Origin: Pseudomonadota bacterium
GTDB lineage: Bacteria > Pseudomonadota > Gammaproteobacteria > Burkholderiales > Sulfuriferulaceae
NCBI GenBank assembly: GCA_021794855.1
Contig: JAJYPZ010000107.1
Coordinates: forward strand, 1-5,330
Direction of reading: 5' to 3'
DNA: 5,330 nt
The translations under genes and the position numbers were made by a program. How positions within the stretch are numbered: the stretch's first letter is position 1; every line of letters begins with the position of its first letter. Below the pieces are notes generated by a model. That model was not told the origin of the DNA, did no database searches, and worked only from the letters and a program-made list of their open reading frames with translations. Below, one piece after another: positions 1 through 5,138 of the stretch.

Positions 1-79
1 CGGTAGGATGTTCAATTTTAGGATCGGGCATATCCATTACCTTGATATCCCGTGGCCCTTGATATACTACAGCTCTCAT
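1..79 (-). CDS. Zinc-type alcohol dehydrogenase-like protein (MDR family), N-terminal fragment
   Basis: This is the first 26 codons of a gene read leftward; the rest lies outside the window. The protein starts MRAVVYQGPRDIKV and continues with MPDPKIEHPT. That pattern is typical of the N-terminal strand pair of zinc-dependent medium-chain dehydrogenases, especially the branch annotated as alcohol dehydrogenase or glutathione-independent formaldehyde dehydrogenase-like. Such enzymes are cytoplasmic NAD(P)-dependent oxidoreductases. The start is supported by a GGAGA Shine-Dalgarno on the minus strand (complement of 87-91), 7 nt from the ATG. The catalytic zinc ligands and Rossmann fold are not visible, so substrate and cofactor cannot be judged. 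The gene is divergent from the iron permease-like/ku/ligD cluster and shares its upstream region. Confidence 0.82.
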   Translation of the reverse strand, partial: MRAVVYQGPRDIKVMDMPDPKIEHPT

Positions 80-86
80 AACTGAG

Positions 87-91
87 TCTCC
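87..91 (-). promoter_or_regulatory. Ribosome binding site of the dehydrogenase-like gene
   Basis: The complement reads AAAAAGGAGACTCAGTT before the ATG. The purine-rich GGAGA core lies 7 nt from the start codon and fixes the start of this leftward gene. Confidence 0.75.
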
Positions 92-114
92 TTTTTAATC
101 GGTACGCTGGATTA

Positions 115-172
115 CCGGACCGGCATGTCTGGAACTATGCCGTGAGCGACGCTCATACTCACCATAAGGTGA
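115..172. repeat. Cluster of short inverted repeats upstream of the dehydrogenase gene
   Basis: Three small dyads follow one another. CGGCAT at 121-126 pairs with ATGCCG at 137-142 (10-nt loop). TGAGCG at 143-148 pairs with CGCTCA at 150-155 around a single central A. TCACC at 159-163 pairs with GGTGA at 168-172 around ATAA. A CCGGACCGG element (115-123) lies at the left edge. The cluster is 36 to 93 bases upstream of the dehydrogenase start, so it could be an operator or structured 5' leader of that gene. Each arm is short (5-6 bp), so chance cannot be excluded. Confidence 0.45.
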
Positions 173-180
173 ACATTCCT

Positions 181-216
181 GCGTTTCCGTTCGCTAACGT
201 ACCAGTTATGGAACGC
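181..216. repeat. Imperfect inverted repeat
   Basis: GCGTTTCC (181-188) is complementary to GGAACGC (210-216) with one bulged T, leaving a 21-nt interior. It lies between the two divergent genes. It may be a regulator site or incidental; there is no T-run, so it is not a terminator. Confidence 0.3.
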
Positions 217-361
217 TTCCTGCAGATATTTGGCAAAATCCCTTTCTGAATCGCCGAAAATAAAAGTCGAATCAATTCATTGCAAAGTTGCTACAGCAGT
301 TTCCGTTTGCGTAAAAAATCCTTGCGAAAACCGCTAACGAATTGTTATGTATTGCACCGGC

Positions 362-390
362 TTGACATTTTCCGAACGCTTGACTTAACC
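362..390 (+). promoter_or_regulatory. Possible sigma70-type promoter of the iron permease-like/ku/ligD cluster
   Basis: A perfect TTGACA -35 box lies at 362-367, about 90 bases before the first gene. With a 17-base spacer the -10 position holds TTAACC (385-390), and with 16 bases CTTAAC; both are poor matches to TATAAT. A second GCTTGAC at 378-384 repeats the GCTTGAC at 360-366, which could be a binding site rather than a -35 element. A weak -10 would fit an activated or alternative-sigma promoter, but that is only inference. Confidence 0.22.
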
Positions 391-444
391 TGAATTTAAA
401 TTGCATTTTTTATGAATCGCCGTGATCGACAGCCGGATCGTAAT

Positions 445-453
445 GGGAGAGAG
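445..453 (+). promoter_or_regulatory. Ribosome binding site that decides the start of the iron permease-like gene
   Basis: GGGAGAGAG ends 4 nt before the ATG at 458. It favours that ATG over the GTG at 422, which would add 12 residues but has no comparable purine-rich sequence in front of it. Confidence 0.7.
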
Positions 454-457
454 CGCC

Positions 458-880
458 ATGAATCTATTCAATCTGTTCGCTCAACGTAGCGCCCTGGTGA
501 TGGGCTCGGCGCCCGTATTTCTCGCTTCGGTGCTTTCGGTGGCGCTTTGGGCATTTAGCGGCCCCTATTTCCATTATTCCGAATCTTGGCAACTTGTTGT
601 CAATACCGGCACTAATATCATCACATTCTGGATGGTGTTTGTCATACAGAATACTCAAAACCGGGATGCACGGATTATTCATCTCAAGTTGGATGAATTG
701 ATATTGTCCATGAAAAATGCGCGCAATCTCATGATCAATCTTGATGAACTTAACGACGACCAGTTGGAGCATCTCGAAGAACAGTTTAAAAAACTCAATT
801 CATCCATCAACAAAAAACATGATGGCTCCGGAGTCAAAAAAACGGTACCTGAAAACAAAAAAAACGGAAATGGAGAGTAA
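458..880 (+). CDS. Low-affinity iron permease family (PF04120-like) small membrane protein
   Basis: The gene encodes a 140-residue protein with two predicted transmembrane helices, about residues 13-34 and 45-64. The stretch from FSGPYFHYSESWQLVVNT through TFWMVFVIQNTQNRD to KLDELI (about residues 33-82) is the signature of the family named after yeast Fet4 low-affinity iron permease. Bacterial members like this are far shorter than the fungal transporter, and their transport role is unproven. The tail from about residue 92 is charged and may form a short coiled coil (LDELNDDQLEHLEEQFKKL), followed by a Lys/Asn-rich end. I chose the ATG at 458 because of its ribosome binding site; a GTG at 422 is the alternative. 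Its stop is 1 nt before ku, implying co-transcription and coupled translation. The family call is secure; iron transport and any part in DNA repair are not. Confidence 0.85.
   Translation: MNLFNLFAQRSALVMGSAPVFLASVLSVALWAFSGPYFHYSESWQLVVNTGTNIITFWMVFVIQNTQNRDARIIHLKLDELILSMKNARNLMINLDELNDDQLEHLEEQFKKLNSSINKKHDGSGVKKTVPENKKNGNGE
872..877 (+). promoter_or_regulatory. Ribosome binding site of ku, inside the preceding gene
   Basis: GGAGAG overlaps the last codons and the stop of the iron permease-like gene, with 4-6 nt to the ATG at 882. It favours 882 over the in-frame ATG at 870, which would begin inside the site. The overlap indicates translational coupling. Confidence 0.7.
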
Positions 881-881
881 T

Positions 882-1760
882 ATGGCTGCCCATCTCATCT
901 GGAAAGGCAGCATCAGCTTCGGGCTCGTACATATACCAATAGGTTTGTATTCGGCCGAGCAAAACAAGCAGTTATCATTTACGCTGCTGGATCAAAAGGA
1001 TATGGCTCCCGTCGGTTATCGCCATATCAATAAAAATACCGGTAAAGAAGTCGCTTGGGATGACATAGTCAAAGGATACGAATACGACAAGGATAAATTC
1101 GTGGTATTGGGCGCTGACGATTTTCGACGCGCCAACGTCAGCGCTACGCAAACGATAGATATCGTCGATTTCGTCGACCCGGCAGAAATTTCGCCGATAT
1201 ATTTCGAAAAACCGTATTTTCTGGAACCGCTAAAAAAAAGCGAAAAAAGTTATGCGCTACTGTACGAAACCTTGACTAAAACCCAGCGTATCGGTATCGC
1301 CAACATCGTTATCCATACCCGTCAGCATCTGGCAGCGGTGCTGCCGCGCGACAATGTGCTGATACTCAATCTACTCCGGTTTCATGACGAACTTCGTGAC
1401 CCCGGTACGATTTCCACGCCGATAGAAAATCGGCAAAGCACATCAATTACCCAAAAAGAGCTGGATCTCGCAATGCAGCTGGTGGAAGGTATGACCGGAA
1501 AATGGACGCCGGAAAAATATCACGATACGTACCGCGACGATTTACTGGCACTGATCGATGAAAAAATAGCAGCTGGACGCACCGAAGATATCACAGAACC
1601 GGTTCCCGAGAAAACGCCGCGTAGCGGCGAAGTAATCGACCTTATGGCATTGCTGAAACGCAGCATCGAAGAAAAATCGCATACGGAATCCGCTCCGAAA
1701 CGAAGCAATATTCACTCTGCTTCAACTGTCAAACCTTCTAAAAGCAAAAAAACAGGCTGA
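882..1760 (+). CDS. ku: Non-homologous end-joining protein Ku
   Basis: Bacterial Ku is a homodimeric ring that threads onto double-strand DNA ends, protects them and recruits LigD. The 292-residue protein is of normal family length. It begins MAAHLIWKGSISFGLVHIPI, the hallmark Ku N-terminus. It continues with the core beta-barrel sequences, including PIYFEKPYFLEP (about 105-116), YALLYETL (124-131), RIGIANIVIHTRQHLAAVLP (136-155) and LILNLLRF (159-167). The segment GEVIDLMALLKRSI (249-262) matches the conserved C-terminal region that contacts LigD. It is followed by a Lys/Ser-rich tail (about 272-292) of the type thought to bind DNA. The ATG at 882 is chosen from the Ku N-terminus and the ribosome binding site. 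The frame is open upstream to 741, but that part shows no Ku homology and overlaps the previous gene. The stop is 3 nt before ligD, in the same frame. Confidence 0.97.
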   Translation: MAAHLIWKGSISFGLVHIPIGLYSAEQNKQLSFTLLDQKDMAPVGYRHINKNTGKEVAWDDIVKGYEYDKDKFVVLGADDFRRANVSATQTIDIVDFVDPAEISPIYFEKPYFLEPLKKSEKSYALLYETLTKTQRIGIANIVIHTRQHLAAVLPRDNVLILNLLRFHDELRDPGTISTPIENRQSTSITQKELDLAMQLVEGMTGKWTPEKYHDTYRDDLLALIDEKIAAGRTEDITEPVPEKTPRSGEVIDLMALLKRSIEEKSHTESAPKRSNIHSASTVKPSKSKKTG

Positions 1761-1763
1761 ATT

Positions 1764-4322
1764 ATGCTACTCGACGAATATTGGAAAAAAAGGCATTTCG
1801 AGCGCACGCCCGAACCGCGCGGCAAAAAATCCGCGCGACACGGCGACAGCTTTGTCATCCAGAAACATGCTGCCAGTCGTTTACATTACGATTTCAGACT
1901 GGAAATAAACGGCGTACTCAAAAGCTGGGCGGTTCCGAAAGGACCCAGCCTCGACCCAGGAGAAAAAAGGCTTGCGGTTCATGTCGAAGACCATCCTCTG
2001 GAATATGCCGGTTTCGAAGGCCTCATCCCTCAAGGCGAATACGGCGGCGGAACCGTTATGTTATGGGACAAGGGAACTTGGGAATGCGTCGGGAACCCGC
2101 AACAAGCTTACGACAGCGGCTCGATTAAATTTATATTGAACGGCAGCAAGCTGCACGGACTGTGGGCGTTGGTGCGCATGCGCAATTCCGGCAGCGACAA
2201 AAACGATAACTGGTTGCTCATTAAGGAAAACGACGATTATGCCAGACCGGGGAGTAAAGCCGCGATAGTGGAAGAACTCCCGCTCAGCGTTGTCACGCAA
2301 CGCAATCTGGACCAGATTGCCGGGGAAGTCGGAGAAAAATCCACGATAACCAAAGCGGAACACAAAAAAAAATCCGTTTCCCTGCCGAAAAATTTTGATG
2401 CTCCATCCATTATCATGCCGGACTACATTGCCCCCCAACTGGCAACCTTGGTCGATACGGTTCCATCCGGCGACGATTGGATATATGAAATCAAATACGA
2501 CGGCTACCGAATACTGGCATGTGTCGATGAAGGGCAAGCAACATTATTTACACGTAACGCCAACGACTGGACCGCTCAATTTTCTTCGCTTTGCGCCAGT
2601 CTGGAAAAATTACCGCTAAAACAGGCCTGGCTGGACGGCGAAATAGTATGTCTGGACAACAAGGGAAAAAGCGACTTCGGCGTTTTGCAGGACGCATTGA
2701 GTCGAGGCGCGCAACATACCATAAAATACATGATCTTCGATATCATGTATTTCAACGGTTACGACTTGCGTAATTTTCCCTTGCTGGAACGCAAAACACT
2801 GCTAAAACAGATTTTTGCAAAACAGTCTGCCGATAATTTGGCCTTTAGCGATCATTTCAGCGGCAACGGTGCCGATTTTCACCATCATGCCTGCGACATG
2901 TCGCTCGAAGGCGTGATCGCCAAACGTCCCGAAGCGTCCTACCATTCGCATCGCACTCGCGATTGGCTTAAAATAAAATGTATGCAGCGGCAGGAATTCG
3001 TCATTGCCGGTTTTACAGAAGGATCCGGATCGCGGCAGGGGTTCGGCGCTTTGCTACTGGGAACCTACGAGGGAGGCGACCTGCGTTATAACGGTCGCGT
3101 CGGCACCGGCTTCAACACCCGGACACTGATCGAGTTGAGCCGCCGTCTCGACGGACTGAAGCAAGCGAAACCGGCTTTCGTCGATCCGCCTAAAGGAAGT
3201 ATGGCTAAAGGGGTGCATTGGGTTAAACCGGAATTGGTGGCCGAAATCGAATTTCATAACTGGACGCATGACGGCTCGTTGCGCCACCCTTCTTTTCGGG
3301 GCTTGCGTGCCGACAAAGCAGCCCGGGAAGTCACGCGAGAGGTCACGGTGGATGCCCGGTCGGTTACGTCGCATTCCATATCCAAACATAACGATAACAA
3401 AGCTTCGACCCAGGCTGCCCGAATTGAACCCGCCTCGGCCGTCGTAACGCTGAGTCATCCCGATAAGTTATTATTTACCGGAGGCGGTACCAAGGTAGAT
3501 CTTGCGGCATATTATCGCCACGTCGAACGATGGGTGTTGCCGCATGTCATCGAACGGCCCCTTACGTTAGTCCGTTGTCCCGGCGGTACGGATAAAAGCT
3601 GTTTTTTTCAGAAGCATATACACGATGCCTTGCCTGACAGCATTCATACCGTAGACGTTTCGCTCCCGGGTGCCGAAGAACCGCCTTATTTATGGATCGA
3701 TTCGATTGAAGGTCTGATTGCATTGGTACAAATCGATGTTTTAGAAATTCATACATGGGGTTCGCAAGTAAAGAATCTTAACCGGCCCGACCGTATCATT
3801 TTCGATCTGGATCCCGACCCCGGCGTAGTTTGGGAGCGCATAGCCGAAGCCGCATTATTGATACGAAACCGTCTGGACGATCTCGGCTTGATCAGTTTCG
3901 TCAAAATTACCGGCGGCAAAGGTTTGCATATCGTTGCCCCGATAAAACCGGAGCTGGGTTGGGATGAAGTAAAAAACTTCAGCAAGCAATTAGCGCAGGA
4001 ATTCGCAGATCGGAAGCCGTCGAGTTTTACCGCCAGCCTCTCCAAAGCGCGGCGTACCGATAAAATTTTTATCGACTATCTGCGTAACGGCAGAGGTGCG
4101 ACAGCAGTAGCGGCTTACTCTACCAGAGCAAAAGCTGCGGCAACGGTTTCGGTACCGATCGGCTGGGAAGAACTGGTGATAGACAGAATAAAACCCGATC
4201 AGTTTACCCTCTTCAATTTATTTGACCGACTGCAATCATTGGCAAATGATCCTTGGCAGGATTATAACCAAACCGGGCAATCGCTGAAAAATGCGATCAA
4301 GAGTATCCGTAAAACGCGCTAA
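1764..4322 (+). CDS. ligD: DNA ligase D: multifunctional NHEJ enzyme, PE-LIG-POL order
   Basis: LigD partners Ku in joining double-strand breaks: it trims 3' ends, adds nucleotides and seals nicks using ATP. The 852-residue protein has three domains. The N-terminal 3'-phosphoesterase (about 1-170) carries H35, H41, D43, R45 (within HYDFRLE), H77 and Y81, matching the P. aeruginosa LigD active site with a constant offset. The ATP-dependent ligase (about 215-525) has nucleophile K244 in EIKYDGYR, DGEIV (291-295), FDIMYFNG (325-332), LEGVIAKR (381-388), WLKIK (401-405) and an OB-fold ending near FRGLRADK (511-518). The C-terminal primase-type polymerase (about 558-850) has H663 in HTWGS, metal ligands D681 and D683 in FDLDP, TGGKGLH (716-722) and D771 in IDYLRN. 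Polar linkers lie at about 171-212 and 530-557. Order and length match Pseudomonas (PE-LIG-POL) rather than Mycobacterium (POL-PE-LIG). The Shine-Dalgarno is weak (AGG at 1754-1756), so translation probably depends on coupling with ku. No frameshift or missing catalytic residue was seen. Confidence 0.98.
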   Translation: MLLDEYWKKRHFERTPEPRGKKSARHGDSFVIQKHAASRLHYDFRLEINGVLKSWAVPKGPSLDPGEKRLAVHVEDHPLEYAGFEGLIPQGEYGGGTVMLWDKGTWECVGNPQQAYDSGSIKFILNGSKLHGLWALVRMRNSGSDKNDNWLLIKENDDYARPGSKAAIVEELPLSVVTQRNLDQIAGEVGEKSTITKAEHKKKSVSLPKNFDAPSIIMPDYIAPQLATLVDTVPSGDDWIYEIKYDGYRILACVDEGQATLFTRNANDWTAQFSSLCASLEKLPLKQAWLDGEIVCLDNKGKSDFGVLQDALSRGAQHTIKYMIFDIMYFNGYDLRNFPLLERKTLLKQIFAKQSADNLAFSDHFSGNGADFHHHACDMSLEGVIAKRPEASYHSHRTRDWLKIKCMQRQEFVIAGFTEGSGSRQGFGALLLGTYEGGDLRYNGRVGTGFNTRTLIELSRRLDGLKQAKPAFVDPPKGSMAKGVHWVKPELVAEIEFHNWTHDGSLRHPSFRGLRADKAAREVTREVTVDARSVTSHSISKHNDNKASTQAARIEPASAVVTLSHPDKLLFTGGGTKVDLAAYYRHVERWVLPHVIERPLTLVRCPGGTDKSCFFQKHIHDALPDSIHTVDVSLPGAEEPPYLWIDSIEGLIALVQIDVLEIHTWGSQVKNLNRPDRIIFDLDPDPGVVWERIAEAALLIRNRLDDLGLISFVKITGGKGLHIVAPIKPELGWDEVKNFSKQLAQEFADRKPSSFTASLSKARRTDKIFIDYLRNGRGATAVAAYSTRAKAAATVSVPIGWEELVIDRIKPDQFTLFNLFDRLQSLANDPWQDYNQTGQSLKNAIKSIRKTR

Positions 4323-4392
4323 CCCTGAATACAGGATTCACCTTCAATAATAGCTCGCAGCATATAAAAGTTCTGGTTATGCCAATCTGCTA

Positions 4393-4408
4393 TGTTCGGA
4401 ATCGAACA
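4393..4408. repeat. Perfect 6-bp inverted repeat with a 4-base loop
   Basis: TGTTCG (4393-4398) and CGAACA (4403-4408) flank GAAT. The sequence after it is GACCGTCCTTTT, so the T-run is distant and short; a protein-binding site is as likely as a weak terminator. Confidence 0.4.
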
Positions 4409-4448
4409 GACCGTCCTTTTCATCAAATCTATTCTAAGTTTGCAAGCA

Positions 4449-4518
4449 CTGAAAGCCGCACGCTTTCGGAACGGCCTAGGCTCGCTGAGCAGCGACCGGG
4501 CAATTATTTTATTTTGTG
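4449..4518 (+). terminator. Possible terminator region of the ku/ligD cluster: two hairpins and a T-rich stretch
   Basis: CTGAAAGC (4449-4456) pairs with GCTTTCGG (4462-4469) through 8 positions including one G-T, with a 5-base loop. A second hairpin pairs TCGCT (4482-4486) with AGCGA (4491-4495), extended by GG (4479-4480) and CC (4496-4497) across one bulged base. A stretch rich in T (TTATTTTATTTTGTG) begins a few bases downstream, at about 4504. Because the T-rich part is not directly attached to the stem, this is an imperfect intrinsic terminator. It could also belong to the leader of the next gene. Confidence 0.3.
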
Positions 4519-4548
4519 TAAGCGGACGATTACGCAGAATGCTAATTA

Positions 4549-4555
4549 GAGAGGA
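4549..4555 (+). promoter_or_regulatory. Ribosome binding site of the stress-type gene
   Basis: GAGAGGA lies 6 nt before the ATG at 4562. It rules against the in-frame TTG at 4556, which would directly abut this site. Confidence 0.75.
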
Positions 4556-4561
4556 TTGACC

Positions 4562-5074
4562 ATGGCTACCAAAACTCACAAAGTAGCGGGTATTTTTGCC
4601 AACCTGCAGGACACTCAATCCGCAAAAAATCTATTGATAGAACGAGGCATCGCCCCCGCGCACATCAATCTTATTGTCCCCGAAGACAAGATGATAGATA
4701 AAAAGATCGAACCCGACGGAGACGGCGTCGCTAAAGAAGTAGTCAAGGATGCAATAATCGGAGGAGTCATAGGCGGCGGAGTCGGCGCAGCCGGTGCCGC
4801 CGCAATGGCCGCTGCCAGTATCACCCTGTTTGTCGCCAGCCCGGTGCTGGGACCCTTATCGTTAATGGGATGGGGCGCCATGATAGGGATCATCGCCGGC
4901 GGAGGCAAAGGGGCCGGCATTCGCGAAGATCAGTTCGCCGACATGGTTAAAGACGTAACTAACGATGGTAAATTCATTTTGATGGTTCATACCGCTTCCG
5001 AAAATGAATTCAAAGTCGCTCACGATACTCTGGCAGAACTGACCCAGGAAAAAAGCGATGTCAAATCCGTTTGA
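4562..5074 (+). CDS. Glycine-zipper protein resembling general-stress (YflT/17M-like) proteins
   Basis: The gene encodes 170 residues in three parts. The N-terminal part (about 6-40, KVAGIFANLQDTQSAKNLL then INLIVPED) has a beta-alpha-beta pattern like that of the heat-induced stress protein YflT family. The middle (about 64-120) is hydrophobic and extremely rich in Gly and Ala, with GGVIGGGVGAAGAA and a second Gly-rich end IAGGGKGAG. This looks like a glycine-zipper hairpin able to insert into or associate with a membrane. The C-terminal part (about 123-163, with GKFILMVHTASENEFKVAHDTL) repeats the strand-helix pattern, so the fold may be one domain split by the hydrophobic insert. No signal peptide is seen. 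No enzymatic residues are apparent and the molecular role is unknown; the stress link comes only from family resemblance. The coding call is strong, the family call moderate. It follows ligD on the same strand after a gap of about 240 bases and so may have its own promoter. Confidence 0.72.
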   Translation: MATKTHKVAGIFANLQDTQSAKNLLIERGIAPAHINLIVPEDKMIDKKIEPDGDGVAKEVVKDAIIGGVIGGGVGAAGAAAMAAASITLFVASPVLGPLSLMGWGAMIGIIAGGGKGAGIREDQFADMVKDVTNDGKFILMVHTASENEFKVAHDTLAELTQEKSDVKSV

Positions 5075-5082
5075 ATCCGAAG

Positions 5083-5100
5083 GCGCATACCCTTGCGCAT
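5083..5100. repeat. Short GCGCAT direct repeat and dyad between the stress-type gene and the BrkB-like gene
   Basis: GCGCAT occurs at 5083-5088 and 5095-5100. GCGCA (5083-5087) can also pair with TGCGC (5094-5098) across a 6-base loop. No T-run follows, so it is unlikely to be an intrinsic terminator, and the two flanking genes may be co-transcribed. Confidence 0.35.
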
Positions 5101-5138
5101 CGACATCCTGAAATCAGTTTTACTGGCTTCCGTCCAAA

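Larger units (their letters stand above)
80..457. other. Divergent intergenic region
   Basis: This stretch of about 380 bases separates the leftward dehydrogenase gene from the rightward ku/ligD cluster. I see no protein-coding frame in it with recognisable content; the longest ATG-led frame I checked (from 208) encodes only 13 residues. It contains a group of short inverted repeats at 115-172, an inverted repeat pairing 181-188 with 210-216, a partly repeated motif (183-210 and 299-349), and a TTGACA box at 362-367. Promoters for both divergent genes should lie here, but no strong sigma70 pair is evident in either direction. Confidence 0.7.
4323..4561. other. Intergenic region between ligD and the stress-type gene
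   Basis: This gap of about 240 bases has no recognisable gene. It contains a small dyad just after the ligD stop (CCTG at 4324-4327 with CAGG at 4332-4335), a dyad at 4393-4408, and two adjacent hairpins followed by a T-rich stretch (4449-4518). A promoter for the gene at 4562 is expected here, but I could not identify a convincing -35/-10 pair. Confidence 0.6.

Noticed and set aside
208..249. Short ATG-led frame in the divergent intergenic region
   Set aside because: It encodes only 13 residues without a convincing ribosome binding site.
422..457. GTG start giving a 152-residue iron permease-like protein
   Set aside because: The extra 12 residues are not part of the family pattern, and the strong GGGAGAGAG site serves the ATG at 458.
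741..881. Extended Ku beginning at 741
   Set aside because: The 47 added residues lie before the standard Ku N-terminus, overlap another gene and show no homology; kept only as a frameshift curiosity.
2061..2537. Open frame of 158 codons on the minus strand inside ligD
   Set aside because: It lies wholly opposite the well-conserved phosphoesterase and ligase coding sequence and its translation shows no recognisable family; it is a shadow frame.
3054..3458. Open frame of 134 codons on the minus strand inside ligD
   Set aside because: It is antisense to the OB-fold and linker of LigD, with an Arg/Gly-rich translation typical of shadow frames.
4319..4618. Open frame of 99 codons on the minus strand across the gap after ligD
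   Set aside because: It overlaps the ends of two supported genes, has no recognisable domain, and the gap is better explained by hairpins and the leader of the next gene.
4615..4920. Open frame of 101 codons on the minus strand, Pro/Ala/Ile-rich
   Set aside because: Its composition is the complement of the Gly/Ala-rich segment of the stress-type gene; it is a by-product.
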